A DNA stretch of 64,000 nt from Saccharomonospora sp. NB11 (GCF_015910535.1 NZ_JACBJG010000005.1:62001-126000), one strand, 5' to 3'. Positions 17,777 through 25,792 are shown, counted from the stretch's first letter. Translations and numbers: made by a program. The notes: a model not told the origin generated them from the letters alone.

Positions 17777-18758
17777 GCTGGTCGATCTCGTCGCGGGCTA
17801 CCGGCAACGACAGGGGGCCTGGGGTCGGCGTCGGGAAGTGCGCGCCGTCGCCGGGGTCGACCTGACCGTGCATCCCGGGGAGACCGTGTGTCTGGTCGGC
17901 GAGTCGGGCTGCGGCAAGTCGACCGTGGCCCGCAGCGTGGTCGGGCTGCTGGAGCCGTTCGCCGGAGAGGTGCGCGTGGACGGACGCGACGTCCGGACGC
18001 TGTCGGCCGCCGAGCGGAAGCGCCTGCGCCGGGACGTCCAACTCGTCTTCCAGGACCCGTACGCCTCGCTCAACCCCACCATGACGGTGTACGAGTTGCT
18101 CAGCGAGGCGTGGCGCATCCACCCGGGCCTCGTCGCGCGCGAGGACTGGGACGCCGAGGTGGCGGCGCTGCTGGAACGCGTCGGGCTGAACCCCGGCCAC
18201 GCGCGGCGCTACCCACACCAGTTCTCCGGCGGTCAGCGGCAACGCATCTCCATCGCGCGGGCGTTGTCGGTGAAACCGCGGCTGATCGTGTGCGACGAGG
18301 CGGTGTCGGCGCTCGACGTGTCGATCCAGGCGCAGATCCTGAACCTGCTCGCCGACCTGCAACGCGAACTCGGGGTCGCCTACCTGTTCATCACCCACGA
18401 CCTCGGCGTGGTCCGGCACTTCGCCGACCGGGTCGCGGTGATGCACCTGGGCACGATCGTGGAGACCGGCGAGGTGGCCGACCTCTACGAACGTCCCGCA
18501 CACCCCTACACCCAGGCGCTGTTGTCGGCGGCACCGAGCCTGGAGGACTGGCGAGCCACGGCGACCGACGAGATCGTGTTGAGCGGGGACGTCCCCTCCC
18601 CGCTGCGTCCGCCCGGCGGGTGCCGGTTCCATCCGCGGTGCTGGAAAGCGCAGGATCGGTGCCGGGTCGACGAGCCGGAACTCGTCGACCGCGACACCGA
18701 TCATCCGGTCGCCTGTCACTTCCCGGCGGAGGTGTCCGACGTCTCCGCAGCGGGATGA
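17748..18758 (+). CDS. ABC transporter ATP-binding protein, DppF/OppF type
   Basis: This 336-residue ATPase has Walker A GESGCGKS (residues 51-58), the signature FSGGQRQRI, Walker B LIVCDEAVSALDVS, the H-loop ITHDLGVVRHF and the C-terminal motif GGCRFHPRCWKAQDRC. The ATG at 17748 is preceded by GGAGGAGG and lies 29 bp inside the upstream ATPase. It is the last gene of the eight-gene operon starting at 11106 and is convergent with the sortase gene, 15 bp away. With the DppD-type subunit it powers the importer. Confidence 0.94.
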   Translation: MTSHSQPVLELVDLVAGYRQRQGAWGRRREVRAVAGVDLTVHPGETVCLVGESGCGKSTVARSVVGLLEPFAGEVRVDGRDVRTLSAAERKRLRRDVQLVFQDPYASLNPTMTVYELLSEAWRIHPGLVAREDWDAEVAALLERVGLNPGHARRYPHQFSGGQRQRISIARALSVKPRLIVCDEAVSALDVSIQAQILNLLADLQRELGVAYLFITHDLGVVRHFADRVAVMHLGTIVETGEVADLYERPAHPYTQALLSAAPSLEDWRATATDEIVLSGDVPSPLRPPGGCRFHPRCWKAQDRCRVDEPELVDRDTDHPVACHFPAEVSDVSAAG

Positions 18759-18773
18759 GGAGGTGGGCGGGAG

Positions 18774-19403
18774 TCAGAGCTTCGCGTCCACCATCGTCGC
18801 GTAGGCGACGACGTTGTCGCGGTAGCTCGCCTGCGACCGGTCGAAATCGCCACCGCAGGTGATGAGCCGCAGCTCGGCGCCCTCGGTATCGCCGTACACC
18901 CGCTCGGTGGGGAAGCTGTCCTTCGGGTACTGCTCGACGTCGACGACCCGGAACAACACACTCGTGCCGTCGGCGCGGTCGATGATCACGTCGGCCCCGA
19001 CTTCGAGATTGCGGAGGTCGAAGAACACGCCCTTCTGGTTCTGCCAGTCGACGTGAGCGGCGAGCACCGAGGGACCGCGCTCGCCGGGGGTGGGTGACTC
19101 GACGTACCACCCGACGGCCTCCGCCCCCTCGGGCACCTCCATGGTGTTGTCGGGCGTGAGACCCAGCCCCACGAACGTGTCCGTGGACACCCTGAGGCTC
19201 GGGATGCGCAGCCCCGACGGCGGCGCCGGGGGCAGGAAGTTCTCGACGTCGGCGGCCTCGACCTGCTCCACCACCGCTTCGGCATGCCCGGGAATCTCGT
19301 TCGCCCCGGTGCAACCGGCGAGCAGGAACAGCAGCGCCAACGCCGCCGCTCCCGCCAGCCGGAGAACCGACGGGCGGGAACGGCGAGACGTCACGTCACG
19401 CAT
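18774..19403 (-). CDS. Class F sortase with lipobox
   Basis: This 209-residue transpeptidase has the sortase fold with catalytic H117 (GPSVLAAHVDW), C183 (LRLITCGGDFD) and R195 (ASYRDNVVAYA). The short domain and the TCGG motif fit class F, the type found in actinomycetes. The N terminus is a signal segment ending in LLAGC, so C31 is a predicted lipidation site and the enzyme would be held outside the membrane as a lipoprotein. It would join a surface protein to the cell wall or polymerise it. Its start lies 11 bp after the stop of the repeat-rich secreted protein upstream, which is the obvious substrate candidate although that protein has no LPXTG. Confidence 0.88.
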   Translation of the reverse strand: MRDVTSRRSRPSVLRLAGAAALALLFLLAGCTGANEIPGHAEAVVEQVEAADVENFLPPAPPSGLRIPSLRVSTDTFVGLGLTPDNTMEVPEGAEAVGWYVESPTPGERGPSVLAAHVDWQNQKGVFFDLRNLEVGADVIIDRADGTSVLFRVVDVEQYPKDSFPTERVYGDTEGAELRLITCGGDFDRSQASYRDNVVAYATMVDAKL

Positions 19404-19414
19404 CGCGGACCAGG

Positions 19415-19909
19415 TCAGAGCAGAGCCGCCAGCGAGCCGTCACCGGTCTCGACACCACCGTGCGGCTTCTTGTGCACCTGCTTCTTGTGGTGCTTCTTGT
19501 CCTTGTCGTGGCCCTTGTCGTGGTCCTTGTCCTTGTCGTGCCCCTTGCCGTGGTCCTTGTCCCAGTCCTTGTCGTGGTCCTTGCCCTTGTCCCAGTCCTT
19601 GTCGTGGTCCTTGTCCCAGTCGTCGTCGTGGTCCTTGTCCTTGCCCTTGTCCCAGTCCTTGTCCTTGTCCTTGTCCTTGTCCCAGTCGTCGTCGTGACCC
19701 TTGCCGTGGTCCCAGTCCTTGTCGTGGTCCTTGTCCCACTCCTTGTCGTGCTCACCCTCGCTGCTGGTGAGCTCGTACTCGGCGCACTCGTCCGACCACG
19801 ACACCGACGTCGTGCAGTCCTCGTCGGTGGAGGCGTTGGTGGTACCGGTGACGGCCAGTGCGGCGCCGATCGCGATGGCGGTGACGACTGCGCCCTTGCG
19901 GATTGCCAT
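19415..19909 (-). CDS. Secreted Asp/Lys/His/Trp-repeat protein, candidate sortase partner
   Basis: This 164-residue protein has a signal peptide (AIRKGAVVTAIAIGAALAVTGTTNAS, predicted cleavage near residue 27) and a short Cys-containing segment (DCTTSVSWSDEC). About 85 residues of repeats made almost only of D, K, H, W and G follow (units such as DKDHDKDW and DHGKGHD). The tail is KKPHGGVETGDGSLAALL. The highly charged repeats would be disordered and could bind metal through the histidines and aspartates. There is no LPXTG or C-terminal membrane anchor, so GGVETGDG may be a family-specific tail or the gene may be truncated. I chose the ATG at 19909, ten bases after AAGGAG. I do not know its function. 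Confidence 0.72.
   Translation of the reverse strand: MAIRKGAVVTAIAIGAALAVTGTTNASTDEDCTTSVSWSDECAEYELTSSEGEHDKEWDKDHDKDWDHGKGHDDDWDKDKDKDKDWDKGKDKDHDDDWDKDHDKDWDKGKDHDKDWDKDHGKGHDKDKDHDKGHDKDKKHHKKQVHKKPHGGVETGDGSLAALL
19487..19752 (-). repeat. Low-complexity repeat within the secreted protein gene
   Basis: The plus strand shows repeated CCTTGTC, CGTGGTC and CCAGTC blocks over about 265 bp, coding for DKD, DHD and DWDK units on the minus strand. Such tracts are prone to slippage, and repeat number may differ between strains. Confidence 0.85.
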
Positions 19910-20157
19910 GGTCAAGGTTCTCCTTGGAGTACTGGATGTCGATCTCGAAAACGGTGCGCTGCACGAGTACGCTCCGCGCCCGTGTGGCTACAGGTTGCGC
20001 AGTCGGCGTGATCGGCAATCCTTGCCGCGCGGCGAAACCACCACGTGAGTGACGTGGTGTGCACCGGAGGGACCCATCACTGTCCACTTTCTACCGACAG
20101 CGTGGTCGCCCGGCCGTGGCACGATTGCGGCCCCGAGCCGGGGGTACTGCTGTCGGA

Positions 20158-20583
20158 ATGGCGACGGACATGCGGACCGTGCGCACCCTGGCGCAGTTGG
20201 CGGAGCTGGTCGACTCCGGCGACGCCCCCTACCTGCGCTACTCACCCGGCCCCGAGTCGGACGCGCGGCACTCCAGCAACGACCACGAGAGCGGGCTGAC
20301 CATGCCCGGGGTGTCCGCCAACCCGCTCGAAGCCCCAGGCTGGTGGACGTTGCCGCTGGAGGACTGGCTCGCTCGACGGGTGTGCCAGTACCTCCGCGAA
20401 CTCGACGAAGGAGCACGCCCCTGGGTGTTGTCGGGACGTCAGGTGGACTTCGGCCCCGACAACGAGCCCTTGCTCGTGGACATCCAGCCGGTCGCGTGGC
20501 TCGCGCCGGAACTCGTCGACGAGGCCCGCGAGCGCTACCAGTCGCGGCTCAACGCGGGCGCGGCGACTCACCGCGACCGGTGA
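20158..20583 (+). CDS. DUF6098-like protein
   Basis: This 141-residue cytoplasmic protein has the features PYLRYSPGPESD (about residues 24-35), the motif LTMPGVSANPLEAPGWW, and ARPWVLSGRQVDFGPDNEPLL with PVAWLAPE near the end. These match the small actinobacterial family I know as DUF6098, of unknown function. The ATG at 20158 is the first start that keeps the conserved part; an ATG 12 bp later is also possible, and neither has a clear ribosome-binding site. The 3' end overlaps that of the convergent response regulator by 35 bp. The 19910-20157 region upstream is promoter space without another gene. Confidence 0.78.
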   Translation: MATDMRTVRTLAQLAELVDSGDAPYLRYSPGPESDARHSSNDHESGLTMPGVSANPLEAPGWWTLPLEDWLARRVCQYLRELDEGARPWVLSGRQVDFGPDNEPLLVDIQPVAWLAPELVDEARERYQSRLNAGAATHRDR

Positions 20584-21238
20584 CGCGGCCCGGTCGCACC
20601 AACCCGGACTCGTAGGCCAGGTGCACGAGCTGCGCGCGGTCACGCGCGCCGAGCTTGGCAAGCAGTCTGCTCACGTACGTACGCGCCGTCGCCGGGCTCA
20701 GATGCAGCGCCGCGCCGATCTCCGCGTTCGACAAGCCCGCGGCAACCTGTTCGAGCACCTCTCGCTCCCGCTCGGTGAGCGCGTCGAGCAAGCGCGGTCG
20801 CACCGTGCCGCTGTCGGCCGCCACCGCCGCGAGCACGCGTCGAGTGACCGACGGCGACAGCAACGCCTCCCCGTCGGTCACCGTGCGCACCGCCGCCCGC
20901 AGGTCCTCGGGTGCGGTGTTCTTCAGCAGGAAACCCGCCGCCCCCGCGCGGATCGCGTCGAAGATGTGCTCGTCGGTGTCGAACGTGGTCAGCACGACCA
21001 CCCGCACCGAACGCAGCGCCGGATCGGCCGTGATGCGCCGCGTCGCCTCGATCCCGTCCATGCCCGGCATGCGGATGTCCATCAGCACGACGTCGGGTCG
21101 CAGCGCGTGGACGGCGTGCACCGCGCTCGACCCGTCCGAGGCTTCTCCCACCACGGCGATGTCGTCCGCCCGGTCGAGCAGCGAGCACAACCCGGCCCGC
21201 ACGAGCTGCTGGTCGTCGGCGACCACCACGTTGATCAT
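20549..21238 (-). CDS. Two-component response regulator, NarL/LuxR type
   Basis: This 229-residue protein has an N-terminal receiver domain with the phosphorylated aspartate at residue 54 (PDVVLMDIRMPGMDG), the conserved DD at residues 8-9 and a lysine in FLLKNTAPEDL. A C-terminal LuxR helix-turn-helix follows (LTEREREVLEQVAAGLSNAEIGAALHLSPATARTYVSRLLAKL, about residues 155-197). The ATG at 21238 is preferred because GGAG precedes it at a better distance than the GTG at 21241. Both starts overlap the stop of the sensor kinase, so the two proteins form a coupled pair. No target gene is evident from the sequence. Confidence 0.93.
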   Translation of the reverse strand: MINVVVADDQQLVRAGLCSLLDRADDIAVVGEASDGSSAVHAVHALRPDVVLMDIRMPGMDGIEATRRITADPALRSVRVVVLTTFDTDEHIFDAIRAGAAGFLLKNTAPEDLRAAVRTVTDGEALLSPSVTRRVLAAVAADSGTVRPRLLDALTEREREVLEQVAAGLSNAEIGAALHLSPATARTYVSRLLAKLGARDRAQLVHLAYESGLVRPGRVTGRGESPRPR

Positions 21239-22449
21239 CACATCTCCAGGGGAAGAACGGCGTCGATGCGGAACCCGCGACCGGGAGCGGAATCGACGGA
21301 CAGCGTCCCGCCCAGCAGCGACACCCGCTCGCGCATCCCGCGCAGTCCTCGGCCGCCCGCGTCCTCGACCGACCCCGACCAGCCGCGGCCGTCGTCGGCG
21401 ACGCTGATCTCCAGTCGGTCGTCGGCGTAACTCAGCCGAACCGTCACGCGCGTGGCCTGCGCATGCCGCAGGCTGTTGGCCAGCGCCTCCTGCACGATGC
21501 GGTACGCGGTCGCGTCCACCGCCGACGGCAGAGGTCCAGGGGTTCCGTCGACGTCGAGGTCGACGGGCAGGCCGCTGTCCGTCGTCGCGCGCACCAGCGC
21601 GTCGAGGTGACGCACACTGCCCACCGGCGACCGCGACGGGTCGTCGGTGTCCGGCGCGGTGAGCAGCCCGACCGTCGCCCGCAGCTCCCGCACCGCGCCA
21701 TCGGCGGCCTCGCGGATCACCCCGAGTGCCGCCCGCACCGCCTCGGGATCGTCGTCCACGGCCTCCGCCGCCACGTTCGCCTGGATCGAGATGACGGTGA
21801 CGGTGTGCCCGAGCACGTCGTGCACCTCGCGCGCGAGGTGCATTCGTTCCGCCTCACGTCGCTGTCGCTCGCGCCGCTCGTGTTCGGCGGCCAACAGCGC
21901 CCGCGACCGGACGCCGTCGCCCAACGCGATCGCGGCGGCCATCAAGCCCACGGTGGACGCGAACTCGAAACCGAACAGGTAGGCCGGGTCGTCCCCCTCG
22001 GCGAGCCGGAATCCCGTCGTCACCACCAACAACCCGGCGGCCACCCCCACCGCGACGCGGGTCCGGCCCGCCTCGGCGGCCGAGTACAGCGCCGCCGCCA
22101 CCGGGATCGCGAGCCCGATCGGCGGATAGTCCGCGAGGTAGTAGGCGATGATGCCCGCGACGGTGGCCGCCAGCGTCAGCACCGGGTAGTACCGGCGGAC
22201 GAACATGAGCGCGCCGAGCCCCAGTGCGAAGAGAAAGGCGACGGCGTCCGGACTCCGGGTCCCGCCGAGGTCGGCGGCGATGGCCACGCCCACCACCACG
22301 GACACCGCGACGGCGAGCACCGCGTCGACGACCCGGTCGTCCAGCTTGCCGTAGCTGCTCACGTCGTCGAGAGTAGCGGTCGCCGGGGAACCCGCACGGT
22401 CGTCCACAGGCGACTTCGCACCGCGTTCGTCGTCGCCTTCCGACGACAT
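21238..22449 (-). CDS. Two-component sensor histidine kinase, HisKA_3 family
   Basis: This 403-residue membrane kinase has several transmembrane helices (about residues 42-60, 68-84, 90-110, 112-125 and 133-150) and a short linker. The HisKA_3 dimerisation motif LAREVHDVLGHTV has the phosphorylated histidine at residue 210, and an ATPase domain follows (VQEALANSLRHAQ, then VADDGRGW and GRGLRGMRERVSLLGG). It has no large extracellular sensing domain. The start is uncertain: the ATG at 22449 is used, but a GTG at 22362 or a start further up would also fit, and none has a good ribosome-binding site. It is followed directly by its response regulator. Confidence 0.9.
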   Translation of the reverse strand: MSSEGDDERGAKSPVDDRAGSPATATLDDVSSYGKLDDRVVDAVLAVAVSVVVGVAIAADLGGTRSPDAVAFLFALGLGALMFVRRYYPVLTLAATVAGIIAYYLADYPPIGLAIPVAAALYSAAEAGRTRVAVGVAAGLLVVTTGFRLAEGDDPAYLFGFEFASTVGLMAAAIALGDGVRSRALLAAEHERRERQRREAERMHLAREVHDVLGHTVTVISIQANVAAEAVDDDPEAVRAALGVIREAADGAVRELRATVGLLTAPDTDDPSRSPVGSVRHLDALVRATTDSGLPVDLDVDGTPGPLPSAVDATAYRIVQEALANSLRHAQATRVTVRLSYADDRLEISVADDGRGWSGSVEDAGGRGLRGMRERVSLLGGTLSVDSAPGRGFRIDAVLPLEM

Positions 22450-22514
22450 CGCGACCGACCGAACCGCGCGTTCTGACGGACGACGAGTCCGCCGTGCTCT
22501 CCTACGTTTCCGGC

Positions 22515-22718
22515 ATGCGCACACTCGGAGTTGCCGTCCTCGGGGTCTTCGTGGGCCTGGCCGTGGGTTTCGCCGTCTTCGGCGAGCTCGTCGGACGTCT
22601 CGTCGCCTCCGACGACGGCGTCGCGGCCCCCTGGACGTACGTCATCGGCTTCGGCCCTCAGGTGTCGGCCCTGCTCGGCGGCGTGCTCGCGGTGTGTCTC
22701 GACGCCAGACGCCGCTGA
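22515..22718 (+). CDS. Small two-helix membrane protein
   Basis: This 67-residue protein has two hydrophobic stretches (about residues 2-24, LGVAVLGVFVGLAVGFAVFGEL, and 40-60, TYVIGFGPQVSALLGGVLAVCL) and a short basic C terminus (DARRR). It has no recognised domain. The ATG at 22515 is preferred over one 21 bp upstream because it places the first hydrophobic stretch right at the N terminus. It is divergent from the sensor kinase, with about 65 bp between the starts. Function unknown. Confidence 0.6.
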   Translation: MRTLGVAVLGVFVGLAVGFAVFGELVGRLVASDDGVAAPWTYVIGFGPQVSALLGGVLAVCLDARRR

Positions 22719-22726
22719 TCCCCGGG

Positions 22727-22810
22727 CGTGTCCTCGCCCCACGCACGCGTGCCCGCGTCCTACACACGCATGTCGGCGCCCTGCGTACGCATGTCGGCGT
22801 CGCACGACGA
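22727..22810 (+). repeat. Four tandem 21-bp units, locus 1 of a dispersed repeat family
   Basis: Four consecutive units of exactly 21 bp start at 22727, 22748, 22769 and 22790. Each begins CGTG or CATG, has a GC-rich middle (such as CCGCGTCCT) and the first three end in ACG. The array lies 8 bp after the stop of the small membrane protein and 4 bp before the end of the convergent oxidoreductase. The same units recur at 23941-24003 and 55537-55578. Confidence 0.8.
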
Positions 22811-22814
22811 CGGG

Positions 22815-23888
22815 TCACTCCCCCAGCTCGGCGAGCAGCTCCCGTACTGCCGCCCGCCCCGCGCGGCTCGCCCCGACCGTACTCGCCGATGGGCCGTAGC
22901 CCACCAGATGCAACCGCGGCACCCCGACCACGCGGGTGCCGTCCATCCGAATCCCGCCGCCAGGTTCCCTCAGGTGCAACGGCGCCAGGTGGTCGAGCGC
23001 GGCACGAAATCCGGTCGCCCACAGGATGACGTCCGCCCGCTGCTCCCGGCCGTCCGCCCACACCACACCGTGAGGCGTGATCCGCTCGAACATCGGCTGC
23101 CGCACCAGCACACCGGCGTCCCGGGCCGCCCGTACCTCGGGGGTCAGCGTCAGCCCGGTCACGCCCACCACGCTCTCCGGCGGCTTGCCCTCCCGGACCC
23201 GGCGGTCGACCTCCGCGACCACCTGACGCCCGTACTCGGGGGTGAACTCGCCCTCGTGGAAGACCGGCGGGCGCCGGGTCACCCACGTGGTGCCGTCGGC
23301 GACCTCGGCGATCTCGACGAGGAGCTGCACGGCCGACGTTCCCCCACCGACCACCACGACGTGGGCGCCCGCGAACGACTCGGGTCCGGTGTAGTCGGCG
23401 GTGTGCAGTTGCCGACCGAGGAACGTCTCCCGTCCCGGGTAGTACGGCCAGAACGGCTTGTCCCAGGTGCCGGTCGCATTGATCACGCCGCGCGCGAGCC
23501 ACGTCTCGCCCGTGCCGTCCACCAGGAACCGGCCGTCGGAGACGCGGCGCACCGCCCGCACGCTCACCGGTCGCCGTACGGGGAGGTCGAAGACCTGCTC
23601 GTAGCGTTCGAAGTAGGCGGCCATCACCTCGGCGGCGGGCCGGCTCGCATCGTCGTGACCGGGTAGGTCGACCAGCCGCAACCCGGGGAGGTCGCGGACG
23701 CCGTGGACCCGCCCCATCCGCAGGGTCGGCCAGCGGTACTGCCACGCCCCTCCGGCGCGTTTGCCGTGGTCGAGGACCACGAAGTCGAGGTCGTCCCGTC
23801 GGCGCGCGCGGTCGAGGAAGTGGGCGGCCGACAGTCCGGCCTGTCCGGCACCGATGACGACGACGTCGGTCTCGTGGTCAGCCCGCAT
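22815..23888 (-). CDS. FAD-dependent monooxygenase-like oxidoreductase
   Basis: This 357-residue flavoprotein has an FAD-binding GAGQAG at residues 13-18 (DVVVIGAGQAGLSAAHFL) and a second nucleotide-binding GGGTSA near residue 180 (AHVVVVGGGTSAVQLLVEIA) for NADPH. It also has an ATGTWDKPFWP segment and a closing ILWATGFRAALDHL motif, typical of flavin-containing monooxygenases. The substrate is unknown. The ATG at 23888 gives the usual N terminus; the frame stays open upstream to 23940 (MFDLSGKP), reaching the edge of the repeat array, so a longer protein is possible. It lies downstream of coxG on the same strand, but the repeat array in between suggests separate transcription. Confidence 0.85.
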   Translation of the reverse strand: MRADHETDVVVIGAGQAGLSAAHFLDRARRRDDLDFVVLDHGKRAGGAWQYRWPTLRMGRVHGVRDLPGLRLVDLPGHDDASRPAAEVMAAYFERYEQVFDLPVRRPVSVRAVRRVSDGRFLVDGTGETWLARGVINATGTWDKPFWPYYPGRETFLGRQLHTADYTGPESFAGAHVVVVGGGTSAVQLLVEIAEVADGTTWVTRRPPVFHEGEFTPEYGRQVVAEVDRRVREGKPPESVVGVTGLTLTPEVRAARDAGVLVRQPMFERITPHGVVWADGREQRADVILWATGFRAALDHLAPLHLREPGGGIRMDGTRVVGVPRLHLVGYGPSASTVGASRAGRAAVRELLAELGE

Positions 23889-23940
23889 GTCCAGTGCAAC
23901 GCCGGGAAGTGCGGCTGGCTTCCCCGAAAGGTCGAACATC

Positions 23941-24003
23941 CGTCCGCGGCCTGCGGACACGTGTGCGTGACGTGCGGACACGCGTGCGCAGGCCGCGGAC
24001 ACG
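23941..24003 (-). repeat. Three tandem 21-bp units, locus 2 of a dispersed repeat family
   Basis: Units of exactly 21 bp cover 23941-23961, 23962-23982 and 23983-24003. Read on the minus strand, each starts CGTGTCCGC and ends in a CACG- or GACG-like block. The array begins 10 bp downstream of the coxG stop. Confidence 0.82.
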
Positions 24004-24013
24004 ATGTCGGCGG

Positions 24014-24799
24014 TCAGCGGCGGCGGAGCAGCCTCCGAACCGCCAGGAACGCGAAGAGGGCCGCCAGGCCCGCGAGCACGGGTGCGAGGCGCTTGGCCAC
24101 CGACGCGCCCGCGTAGTCGAACAGGTCGATCGGCTCGGCTTCCTTCGGAGTCGACGCCGTGGGCTTCACGCTCTCCAGCTTGGGCCGCTGCGACGACTCG
24201 GTGCCGGACGCCGGGCCACCGGTGGTCGCACCCGCCGTGGCGGTGGAGGACCCGCTGTCCGCCGAGCCCGCCGCGGTTCCGGTCGTCGCGCCCGCCGTCG
24301 CCGTCTCCGACGCGCTCGCGGCGGCCGTGGAGTCGGTGGTCTTCTCGTCGCCACCCGCGGCGCCGAGCATGTCGGCCAGGTTCCCGGCGAAGTCGTCGAG
24401 GATCTTGCCGCCGACCTCGGAGATCATGCCGCGACCGAACTGCGCGGGCTTGCCGGTGACGTTGAGGTCGGTGGCCACCGCGCCCTTCGTCGTGCCGCCC
24501 TCGGCGGTCAGCGTGACGGTCACCGTCGCCGCCGCCGTCCCCGCACCGCGAGCGTCCTTGCCGGACGCCTTGATGACGATCTTGCGCTCCTCGGCGTTCT
24601 TCTCCAGGAACTCGCCCTTGCCCTTGTAGAGCAGGGAGACCGGCCCGAGCTTGACCTTCACCGTGCCCTTGAACGTGTCCCCCTCCACGGCGGTCAGGGT
24701 GGCTCCGGGCATGCAGGGTGCGACGCGTTCGGCATCCAGCACCGCCTTCCACACCTCGTCGATGGGTGCCGGAACGGTGAATTCGTGGTCGAGCCGCAC
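24014..24799 (-). CDS. coxG: CoxG-like SRPBCC protein with C-terminal membrane anchor
   Basis: Residues 1-150 form the CoxG/SRPBCC fold (MRLDHEFTVPAPIDEVWKAVLDAERVAPCMPGATL, then FKGTVKVKLGPVSLLYKGKG). A low-complexity linker follows at about residues 150-205, rich in A, T, S and G, with the unit TATAGATTG twice. Near the C terminus is a hydrophobic helix (LAPVLAGLAALFAFLAV) capped by RRLLRRR. In carbon monoxide dehydrogenase clusters CoxG is thought to recruit the enzyme to the membrane, and this architecture (fold, linker, anchor) fits that. It is downstream of coxS-coxL-coxM with a 138-bp gap, so it may have its own promoter. Confidence 0.88.
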   Translation of the reverse strand: MRLDHEFTVPAPIDEVWKAVLDAERVAPCMPGATLTAVEGDTFKGTVKVKLGPVSLLYKGKGEFLEKNAEERKIVIKASGKDARGAGTAAATVTVTLTAEGGTTKGAVATDLNVTGKPAQFGRGMISEVGGKILDDFAGNLADMLGAAGGDEKTTDSTAAASASETATAGATTGTAAGSADSGSSTATAGATTGGPASGTESSQRPKLESVKPTASTPKEAEPIDLFDYAGASVAKRLAPVLAGLAALFAFLAVRRLLRRR

Positions 24800-24884
24800 G
24801 GGCCGACCTCCTTCCTCACGATCTTGACTGTGCCTGGGCCTTGTCCCCCACCGTCATCAAGGCCGTCCCCGAGGCCACTGTAAC

Positions 24885-24901
24885 TCGGTGATCACTACCG
24901 A
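24885..24901. promoter_or_regulatory. Inverted repeat between coxM and coxG
   Basis: TCGGT and ACCGA arms flank a centre that includes the 8-bp palindrome GTGATCAC (24888-24895), about 85 bp upstream of the coxG start. It shares the TGATC core with the palindrome upstream of coxS (28826-28846), so one regulator could bind both. Weak evidence. Confidence 0.3.
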
Positions 24902-24937
24902 ACGTGGTCTCGGGGACGCGGCCGCCGTCACAGTCCG

Positions 24938-25792
24938 TCAGACCGTGACTGCGGTGGTGAGTGCCCGCCCGGTGAGTACCCGCGCGAGGTGTTGTCGATA
25001 CTCCGCGTCGGCGTTGCTGTCGGTCGTGGGACTCGTCCCCTCGGCGGCACGCTCGGCGGCGGCCCGGATGGCCTCCTCCGTGGCGGGTTGCCCCACCAGT
25101 GCCTCCTCGACGGCCCGGGCGCGCACGGGCACCGAGGCCATGTTGGTGAGTCCGATGCGGGCCTCGGCGATGGTGCCGCCCTCGGTCCGCACGGTGGCGG
25201 CGACGGCCACGATCGACCACGCCTGCGCCACGCGGTTGAACTTCTCGTAGTGCGCCCGCCAAGCGGTGTGCTTGGGCACCCGGACCTCGACGAGGATCTC
25301 GTCGGGGGCGAGCGCGGTGGTGAAGAAGTCCGAGAAGAACTCCGCCGCGGGCACGGTGCGCGTGCCGTCCATGCCCCGGACCACCATTTCGGCGTCCAAC
25401 GCCAGGGTGGGCGCCAGCAGATCGCCCGCCGGGTCGGCGTGGGCAAGCGACCCGCCGAAGGTGCCGCGGTGGCGCACCTGCGGATCGGCCACCGTCGCGG
25501 TCGCCTTGGCGAGCAGTTCCGCATGGTCGGCGATCAACGGGTCGCGCATCACCTCGTGGTGGGTGGTCGTCGCCCCGATCACGATGGCGTCGCCGTCGTC
25601 GCGGACGCCGCGCAGCTCGCTGATCCGACCGAGGTCGATGAGCGTGGTCGGGGCGGCCATGCGCAGCCGCAGCACGGGCAGCAGGCTTTGCCCACCCGCG
25701 ATGAGCTTCGCGTCCTCACCCGCCTCGGACAGCGCCCGAATGGCCTCGTCCACCGTGGACGGCGCCACGTAGTCGAAGGGAGCCGGAATCAC
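24938..25792 (-). CDS. coxM: Molybdenum hydroxylase medium (FAD-binding) subunit, CoxM family
   Basis: This 284-residue protein is the FAD-binding subunit of a xanthine-oxidase-type enzyme. It carries electrons from the iron-sulfur clusters to FAD. Motifs are AGGQSLLPVLRLRMAAPTTLIDL (about residues 32-54, the AGGQS flavin-binding loop) and VRHRGTFGGSLAHADPAGDL (TxGGxxAHxDPA, about residues 103-122). The GTG start forms a GTGA overlap with the coxL stop, so the small, large and medium genes are coupled. Family length is normal. It acts in the cytoplasm with the neighbouring small and large subunits. Confidence 0.93.
   Translation of the reverse strand: MIPAPFDYVAPSTVDEAIRALSEAGEDAKLIAGGQSLLPVLRLRMAAPTTLIDLGRISELRGVRDDGDAIVIGATTTHHEVMRDPLIADHAELLAKATATVADPQVRHRGTFGGSLAHADPAGDLLAPTLALDAEMVVRGMDGTRTVPAAEFFSDFFTTALAPDEILVEVRVPKHTAWRAHYEKFNRVAQAWSIVAVAATVRTEGGTIAEARIGLTNMASVPVRARAVEEALVGQPATEEAIRAAAERAAEGTSPTTDSNADAEYRQHLARVLTGRALTTAVTV

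Noticed and set aside
22727-24003. CRISPR array
   Set aside because: The repeats are 21-bp tandem units without unique spacers, and no cas gene is present.
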